From an uncultured Clostridia bacterium (GTDB taxonomy: Bacteria; Bacillota; Clostridia; Christensenellales; Pumilibacteraceae): a DNA stretch of 27,532 bases. The stretch lies in NCBI GenBank assembly GCA_947086925.1, contig CAMUAL010000025.1, positions 1 through 27,532 on the forward strand. Direction: 5' to 3'. Of the stretch, positions 23,439-27,532 are shown piece by piece. Each line of letters begins with the position of its first letter. Positions within the stretch are counted from its first letter, which is position 1. Position numbers and translations under genes: made by a program. Under the pieces are notes generated by a model. It did not search any database and was not told the DNA's origin. It saw nothing but the letters and a program-made list of their open reading frames with translations.

Positions 23439-25708
23439 TCTGCTTTCTTTCCGCGCTTAAAGGTAAGTACAACCGCCGCCATTCCGAGCATTAAAAAGGC
23501 AATGGAAACGCTTGCCGCTCCGCCAATATCGGAACCGCACTTCTTTTTGCCCTCTTGATTATTGTTGTCGCCGTTGTTGTCGTCGCCGTTATTGTCGCCG
23601 TTGTTATCGCCGGGATCGGGATTTCCGCTGCCCGCTTCGAGCTGAGCTATCTTAGCTTCCAAATCGACAAGCTTCTGATAGTTTGTTACGTATTCTTCCG
23701 ACTCGGAATAATACATAAAGTCGTATAACTCGCGCGCCGCCGCAACGGTAGCTTTATCCGAAAGTTTAACTTCGCTTACTTCGGGAAGCTTTGCGATTGC
23801 GTCAACGACCACTTGTGCCTGAGCTTTGTAAATATCGGCAAGCTCGGTGCCTTCGTACCATTTGCCCTCGCCGTAATCGTAAATATAGTTATAGTCGCGC
23901 TTGGTTTCGTATACGGGGTAATTTCCCAATGCGTCTTTAACGCCGGGAACGCGCAAGCCCGCCTTAATGGTTACGGTAAAGTTCTGTCTTAAATTCGAAA
24001 CATGGAACTTATTCCATGCGACAAAATTTTCGTTGGTCGCGCCTTTCAACATAACACGAGTCGCGTTGGGAATAAGATGAAGTACCGCCGATGCGTCTCC
24101 GGTATTATCCCCCGCCGCTTGCATCATTTCGTATATGGATAATCTTCTTACTTCTTCGCTGTCGCCGAACACGCCGCCTATTATAATGTTGTTGCGAACG
24201 CTGTCCATAATTCCGTATTCGCCCAATGCAAGCGCTTTGTCGCGGTCGGCTTTGTCCAAGTTGGTACCCAAAGCGTGCGAAGATGTTGCGCTGAAATTGA
24301 TAATCTGGTCGTCGATTTCTTGCTTATCGAACAGAATATCTATACCGAAGTTTTTATATTCGCCGTCCCAATATTTGGGTGTTCCCAAGCCTTTAATTGC
24401 GAGTTCTTCGGGAACGCGGGTGGTTGCTACGTTGTCGCAAGTCCAAACGCCCGTTTCGGCGTTGTAAACCGCGGTGTTGCCGTTTTCGGCGGCTTTAAGA
24501 CCTATGCCCGTAAATCCGGGAAGAAGTTTTATTTCGATGTCTTCGCCGATTGTAGCGGGAAGCTCCCAATCTATCGAAGTATGGTCGTTGCCTTCGCTGT
24601 CGGTATAATTATACGGTATTGAAGTGTTTGCGTAAAGCTCGATTATTATTTTGTCGCCGTCTTTTATATACGCATCGGTATAAGCGTTCAAATCGATTTT
24701 ACCGAGCGCACTGTGCAAATCGGCTTCGGTATTCCGACCGTCTTTTATAAGGGCTTCGTAAGGAAGTTTTTTCCAATCGGAAACGGAAACGCCGTTTATA
24801 GTAATGTAATTAGCAAGCGACGCGCGAATACCCGTGCGGTCGAAATATTCCGACGCGGTTACTTCTTGCCCGTCGATTGTCATTTTCGGATTGTAGTTGT
24901 TGTTGTTGTCGATTGTAGCTTTGTCACGACGCAACAAATAGTTACCGTTACTTCCGTTTGCGCTGAAAATAATGGCTTCATCGTCGATTTCGCTTTCAAG
25001 CTGTAAAATCAATCTGTATTGATTAACCGTGTAAACGTCAAACGAAGCATGAATTATTTTCGCTTCGAGTGCTTCTTCGCTTCTTGCGCCGAGTTTGAAT
25101 ACTTGCTTATCGCTTGCGGTTGGACTCGACCACGTACTGCTGTACATATAGCAGTCTTCCGAAAGCGTTTTTCCGTCAACCAAAGGGAAGCCTGCTTTAA
25201 CCAAAATTTCGTTCGCCAAAAGATTGCGGGCGCCAGCTTGCGCATTGGGTCGAGTCCAGCTGAGCAAATCTCTTTCGATAAAAATTTCAAGCTGATAAGC
25301 ACCGTCTTTCAAAACGATGTTCATTGCGCTGTATTCGGAATCTTTTGTTAATGTTTCAAAAGGTACGCCGTTAATGTATACCTTGTTTTGATATTCCGTT
25401 TTATCTTGTAAATCGGAGATTTCGGCATTTGCGGCGTCGGCTCCGAACTGTACGTATACGTATAAATAGTCTACGGTCAGTTGTTCATCGCCCACCGTGA
25501 TTTTAGGCTTATCCGAAGCTTTGTTTGCTATATCGCTCGTTACGCCTGTTACCGTTATTGCACCTGTCGCGGTTTCGCCGTCGCCGTTCTCAGTGGCGGA
25601 AGCGAATATTAAAGCTCCCCCCCCCGCGAAACACGCTACGGCGAGTACCAACGCAACCAAAAGCATAAGCAGTTTGTTAGTGCTTTTTACTTGTGTGTTT
25701 GTACTCAT
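23435..25708 (-). CDS. Cell-surface protein with three repeat domains and C-terminal anchor
   Basis: 757 residues. A signal peptide (hydrophobic 13-36, cleavage probably after ASA) begins the protein. Three related beta-rich regions follow, at about 75-205, 222-425 and 450-615. The second and third share an EIDDxxIxFSA start (240-250 and 464-474), an NxIxIxGV strand (about 300-307 and 507-513) and a closing I-K-x-x-P/V-G segment. Residues 623-692 form a helical hairpin, then a Gly/Asn/Asp linker (695-719), KKKCGSDIGG (721-730), a membrane helix (731-750) and a basic tail KRGKK. No LPXTG is present. The role may be binding a polysaccharide for the enzymes encoded downstream. An AAGGAG site lies 9 bases before the ATG. 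The poly-G run at 25617-25625 lies in the signal-peptide region. Confidence 0.8.
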   Translation of the reverse strand: MSTNTQVKSTNKLLMLLVALVLAVACFAGGGALIFASATENGDGETATGAITVTGVTSDIANKASDKPKITVGDEQLTVDYLYVYVQFGADAANAEISDLQDKTEYQNKVYINGVPFETLTKDSEYSAMNIVLKDGAYQLEIFIERDLLSWTRPNAQAGARNLLANEILVKAGFPLVDGKTLSEDCYMYSSTWSSPTASDKQVFKLGARSEEALEAKIIHASFDVYTVNQYRLILQLESEIDDEAIIFSANGSNGNYLLRRDKATIDNNNNYNPKMTIDGQEVTASEYFDRTGIRASLANYITINGVSVSDWKKLPYEALIKDGRNTEADLHSALGKIDLNAYTDAYIKDGDKIIIELYANTSIPYNYTDSEGNDHTSIDWELPATIGEDIEIKLLPGFTGIGLKAAENGNTAVYNAETGVWTCDNVATTRVPEELAIKGLGTPKYWDGEYKNFGIDILFDKQEIDDQIINFSATSSHALGTNLDKADRDKALALGEYGIMDSVRNNIIIGGVFGDSEEVRRLSIYEMMQAAGDNTGDASAVLHLIPNATRVMLKGATNENFVAWNKFHVSNLRQNFTVTIKAGLRVPGVKDALGNYPVYETKRDYNYIYDYGEGKWYEGTELADIYKAQAQVVVDAIAKLPEVSEVKLSDKATVAAARELYDFMYYSESEEYVTNYQKLVDLEAKIAQLEAGSGNPDPGDNNGDNNGDDNNGDNNNQEGKKKCGSDIGGAASVSIAFLMLGMAAVVLTFKRGKKAE
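23552..23626 (-). repeat. Low-complexity Gly-Asn-Asp linker repeat
   Basis: Imperfect repeats of GAC/GGC/AAC codons encode a GDNNGDNNGDD-type linker just before the C-terminal membrane anchor. Such tracts can change length by recombination and probably serve as a flexible wall-spanning spacer. Confidence 0.7.
25617..25625. repeat. Nine-base homopolymer (C9 on +, G9 in the coding strand)
   Basis: The run encodes the AGGG at residues 28-31 of the surface protein, inside its signal-peptide region. A gain or loss of one base would shift the frame and stop production. The frame is open at nine bases here. Confidence 0.85.
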
Positions 25709-25791
25709 TTTCCATTTCTCCTTAAAAAATTTGTTTTTATCATTAAGGCGTTTAGCTTTGCGGTGCTTTATGTAAAACCGTAAGCATTACA

Positions 25792-25797
25792 ATTATA
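25792..25797 (-). promoter_or_regulatory. Possible -10 box of the glycan uptake operon
   Basis: TATAAT lies on the - strand about 85 bases before the ATG at 25708. No recognisable -35 box is at the right distance, so the promoter may need an activator, or the operon may be read through from the lacI-type gene ending at 25813. The rest of 25709-25812 holds only the ribosome site. Confidence 0.35.
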
Positions 25798-25812
25798 AAC
25801 GCATTAACTTCG

Positions 25813-26817
25813 TTATTCTTTTGCCCGCGTAAGACTTTCGCGGAATACGGGAATCGCCTCTACCGTTTTACACGTGTACGGCATGTCGGGATTAGCTATT
25901 TTGTCGATTATCGTCTTTGCTATTTCTCTGCCGTAGGCAAAAGTATCTATTTTAAGCGTTGTAAGCGTAGGCTGAACGTACTTTGCTATCGAAATATCGT
26001 CGCACCCCGTAACCGAAACGTCCTCGGGAACGCGCAAACCGTGATTGCGCAGTGCCGTTATCGCTCCGAGAGCCATCATGTCGTTAATGCAGAACATAAC
26101 CGTAAACTTCCGACCGGTGGTAAGCAGTTTTTCGGTGAGCATGTAGCCTATTTCTTCGCTTGTGCGCTTTCCGCCGAGGTCGTTGCCCACAAGCAAAGCG
26201 TCGTCTTGCGTAAAGCCGCATTTATCGCGCAGTTGCATAAACTTTTCCACACGCGAATCGAGCAACATATACTTTGTTTCGAGCGACGAAAGAATTGCCG
26301 CGTTTTTATGCCCGAGCCGTGCCGCCTCGGTGATGAGCGCCTCCATGCCGTTTGCGTAAACCGTGTCCACCCTGAAACTTTTTTCGCACTCGAAGTTCAC
26401 CATAACCACGTTATCTTGCAAAAAATAGCGTACGTATTCGGCGGGATATTTATCCGACACAAAATTTACTATTCCGCCGAGTCGGCGCGATGCAATAAGT
26501 CGGAATTTGTTTTGCGCGTTGTTTTCAAGGTCGAACACCGAAACCGCAAAACCGTGTTCGGCGGCATAGGAGTCTATTCCTTTAAGCACCTCTACGTGAT
26601 ACGGATTTGTAAGCTCCGATACGGCAACGCCTATATGCTTGTTTATTCCCGACGACAACCTTTGCGCCGACGAATCGGGTATGTAGCCGAGCTTATCTGC
26701 GGCTTTAAGCACGCGCTCACGCAAACTGTCGCCCACCGGCTTGCGTCCGGTAAGCGCATTTGTAACGGTTGCAACCGATACGTTTGCGAGTTTTGCCACA
26801 TCGGCTCTTGTTGCCAT
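25813..26817 (-). CDS. LacI-family transcriptional regulator
   Basis: 334 residues from the ATG at 26817, which has GGAG 7 bases upstream; the in-frame ATG at 26823 is only 2 bases from that site and less suitable. The helix-turn-helix is residues 1-25 (ATRADVAKLANVSVATVTNAL), with the hinge helix near 48-57 (SSAQRLSSG). The periplasmic-binding-protein-like effector domain starts at HIGVAVSELTNPYH and includes the late family motif VPEDVSVTGCDDISIA and LTTLKIDTFAYGREIAK. It probably represses the downstream uptake operon until an oligosaccharide is bound, and may control itself through the palindrome at 26844-26855. It is read in the same direction, 104 bases before the operon. Confidence 0.93.
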   Translation of the reverse strand: MATRADVAKLANVSVATVTNALTGRKPVGDSLRERVLKAADKLGYIPDSSAQRLSSGINKHIGVAVSELTNPYHVEVLKGIDSYAAEHGFAVSVFDLENNAQNKFRLIASRRLGGIVNFVSDKYPAEYVRYFLQDNVVMVNFECEKSFRVDTVYANGMEALITEAARLGHKNAAILSSLETKYMLLDSRVEKFMQLRDKCGFTQDDALLVGNDLGGKRTSEEIGYMLTEKLLTTGRKFTVMFCINDMMALGAITALRNHGLRVPEDVSVTGCDDISIAKYVQPTLTTLKIDTFAYGREIAKTIIDKIANPDMPYTCKTVEAIPVFRESLTRAKE

Positions 26818-26843
26818 TTTCATTCTCCGCCGTTTATTGTGAT

Positions 26844-26855
26844 TTACGCGCGTAA
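26844..26855. promoter_or_regulatory. Candidate LacI-type operator in the regulator's own leader
   Basis: TTACGCGCGTAA is a perfect 12-base palindrome with the central CG typical of LacI-family operators. It lies between the -10 box (26868-26873) and the start codon of the regulator gene, where binding would block transcription. I saw no second copy upstream of 25708. Confidence 0.5.
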
Positions 26856-26867
26856 CTCTCTGTAACA

Positions 26868-26896
26868 ATAGTACCACATCATTAGCGGTTTGTCAA
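26868..26896 (-). promoter_or_regulatory. Promoter of the LacI-type regulator
   Basis: On the - strand TTGACA (26896-26891) and TACTAT (26873-26868) are 17 bases apart. The palindrome at 26844-26855 lies just downstream. Confidence 0.8.
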
Positions 26897-26992
26897 TATG
26901 TTTTTAAATTTTTTCTGCCTATTATTTTGATTTTTTATTACGCGTGTACGTACGGAAAATACAAACGAATCCCTATTGCATTTGAAAAGCAC

Positions 26993-27027
26993 AAAAAAAC
27001 TTCCGCGGCGGAACGGAAGTTTTTTTT
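26993..27027. terminator. Terminator of the collagen-like gene
   Basis: A 13-bp stem (26993-27005 with 27014-27026) with A7 on one side and T8 on the other, and an 8-base loop, lies 30 bases after the stop of the collagen-like gene on the - strand. It can act in both directions. Bases 26897-26992 show no other feature. Confidence 0.88.
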
Positions 27028-27056
27028 GTTTCGTTACATATTTGTATTACGGTTAA

Positions 27057-27532
27057 TTAGGTTGCAAGAAAGCCCGCCGCACGCAAAGACGCAAGCAACT
27101 CGTTTAGCGTTGCGCCTACCTCCTCGGGGGTGGGCGTGCCTTCAACGTCGGCAACCGCCGCGGCAGGGGTTATCGTTCCCGCAGGACCCGCAGGCCCGGT
27201 AGGTCCCGTAGGTCCTATTTCACCCGCGGCGCCCGTTGCGCCTGTCGCTCCCGTTGCGCCCGCAGGACCCGCAGGTCCGGTGGGTCCCGTAGGTCCTATT
27301 TCACCCGCGGCGCCCGTCGCGCCCGTGGCACCCGTTGCTCCCGCAGGACCCGCAGGTCCGGTAGGTCCCGTTGCACCCGTGGCTCCCGTTGCGCCTGTCG
27401 CGCCCGTGGCTCCCGTCGCTCCCGCAGGACCCGCAGGTCCGGTGGGTCCCGTAGGTCCTATTTCACCCGTCGCACCAGTCGCGCCCGTGGCACCCGTTGC
27501 TCCCGCAGGACCCGCAGGTCCGGTAGGTCCCG
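27057..27532 (-). CDS. Collagen-like Gly-X-Y repeat protein, C-terminal part
   Basis: The gene is cut by the window end; about 158 C-terminal residues are visible, ending at TAA (27059-27057). Residues coded by 27171-27532 are uninterrupted Gly-X-Y triplets, mostly GAT, GPT and GPA, with one GEI per unit in most units. Thr in the third position is the kind of site that is glycosylated in the BclA exosporium collagen of Bacillus anthracis. A 37-residue non-collagen tail follows (TPEEVGATLNELLASLRAAG), with a helix likely to trimerise the chains. Collagen-like proteins of Bacilli and Clostridia are found on spores or the cell surface; the location here is not known as the N-terminus is missing. 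The region is much richer in G and C than the rest of the window. Confidence 0.9.
   Translation of the reverse strand, partial: GPTGPAGPAGATGATGATGATGEIGPTGPTGPAGPAGATGATGATGATGATGATGPTGPAGPAGATGATGATGAAGEIGPTGPTGPAGPAGATGATGATGAAGEIGPTGPTGPAGPAGTITPAAAVADVEGTPTPEEVGATLNELLASLRAAGFLAT
27177..27532 (-). repeat. 81-bp tandem repeat coding 27-residue collagen units
   Basis: The landmark GCAGGACCCGCAGG on the + strand starts at 27181, 27262, 27343, 27424 and 27505 (one base differs in the first copy further on), an exact 81-base spacing each time. Each unit is nine Gly-X-Y triplets. The third unit replaces the GEIGPTG stretch by further GAT triplets without changing length. Confidence 0.95.

Noticed and set aside
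26041..26865. 274-residue open frame opposite the LacI-type gene
   Set aside because: It is rich in Arg, His and Cys and mirrors a secure regulator gene.
26927..27202. 91-residue + strand open frame across the terminator and collagen tail
   Set aside because: It runs through a strong terminator hairpin and opposite the collagen coding region, with no ribosome site.
27177..27532. 81-bp repeats as a CRISPR array or integron-like element
   Set aside because: The repeats are contiguous without spacers, stay in frame and encode Gly-X-Y triplets.

Overview
The window looks like a Bacillota chromosome, most likely class Clostridia (a gut or host-associated lineage). This rests on sigma-A type promoters (TTGACA, 17 bp, TATAAT), AGGAGG-like ribosome binding sites, Gram-positive style lipoproteins, a tandem DUF1540 protein, a YybS-like membrane protein next to rplI, the PdxS/PdxT route to pyridoxal phosphate, and a collagen-like surface protein. 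The order or genus cannot be fixed from the sequence. No rRNA, tRNA, insertion sequence, prophage or CRISPR array was seen, and no gene-free stretch exceeds about 230 bases.

Left end (1-4500, + strand): three separately promoted genes. They are an orphan cytoplasmic protein, a large GH106-like glycosidase, and a four-helix membrane protein ending in a SHOCT domain. A 16-bp bidirectional terminator at 4526-4564 separates them from the genes that converge on them.

Housekeeping and cofactor block (4575-13217, - strand, read right to left): YybS-like protein, rplI, pdxS, pdxT, nadE, patatin-like lipase, membrane-anchored ComEC-type metallo-beta-lactamase-fold protein, CPBP membrane protease, small lipoprotein. 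Spacing is short throughout and one pair overlaps as ATGA. The block makes two cofactors (PLP and NAD) and carries several envelope functions. A consensus promoter lies in front of it at 13255-13284.

Middle (13300-15700): a tandem DUF1540 protein (+), a family 2 glycosyltransferase with a TPR-like tail (-), and a HAD phosphatase (+). The HAD promoter sits so close to its ATG that the mRNA is probably leaderless.

Glycan uptake locus (15768-26900, - strand): LacI-type regulator, three-repeat surface protein with a Cys-containing C-terminal anchor, lipoprotein with a predicted six-hairpin glycosidase fold, CUT1 solute-binding lipoprotein, two CUT1 permeases, and a lipoprotein GH71/GH99-like hydrolase. 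The likely scheme is that surface proteins bind and cut a polysaccharide, the binding protein and permeases import the oligosaccharide, and the LacI protein senses it. No ATPase is encoded here, so a shared MsmK-type ATPase elsewhere is presumed. The surface protein gene has a run of nine G in its signal-peptide region, a plausible phase-variation switch. This locus is the best candidate for something undescribed.

Right end (27057-27532, - strand): the C-terminal part of a collagen-like Gly-X-Y protein built on an exact 81-bp (27-residue) period, running out of the window.
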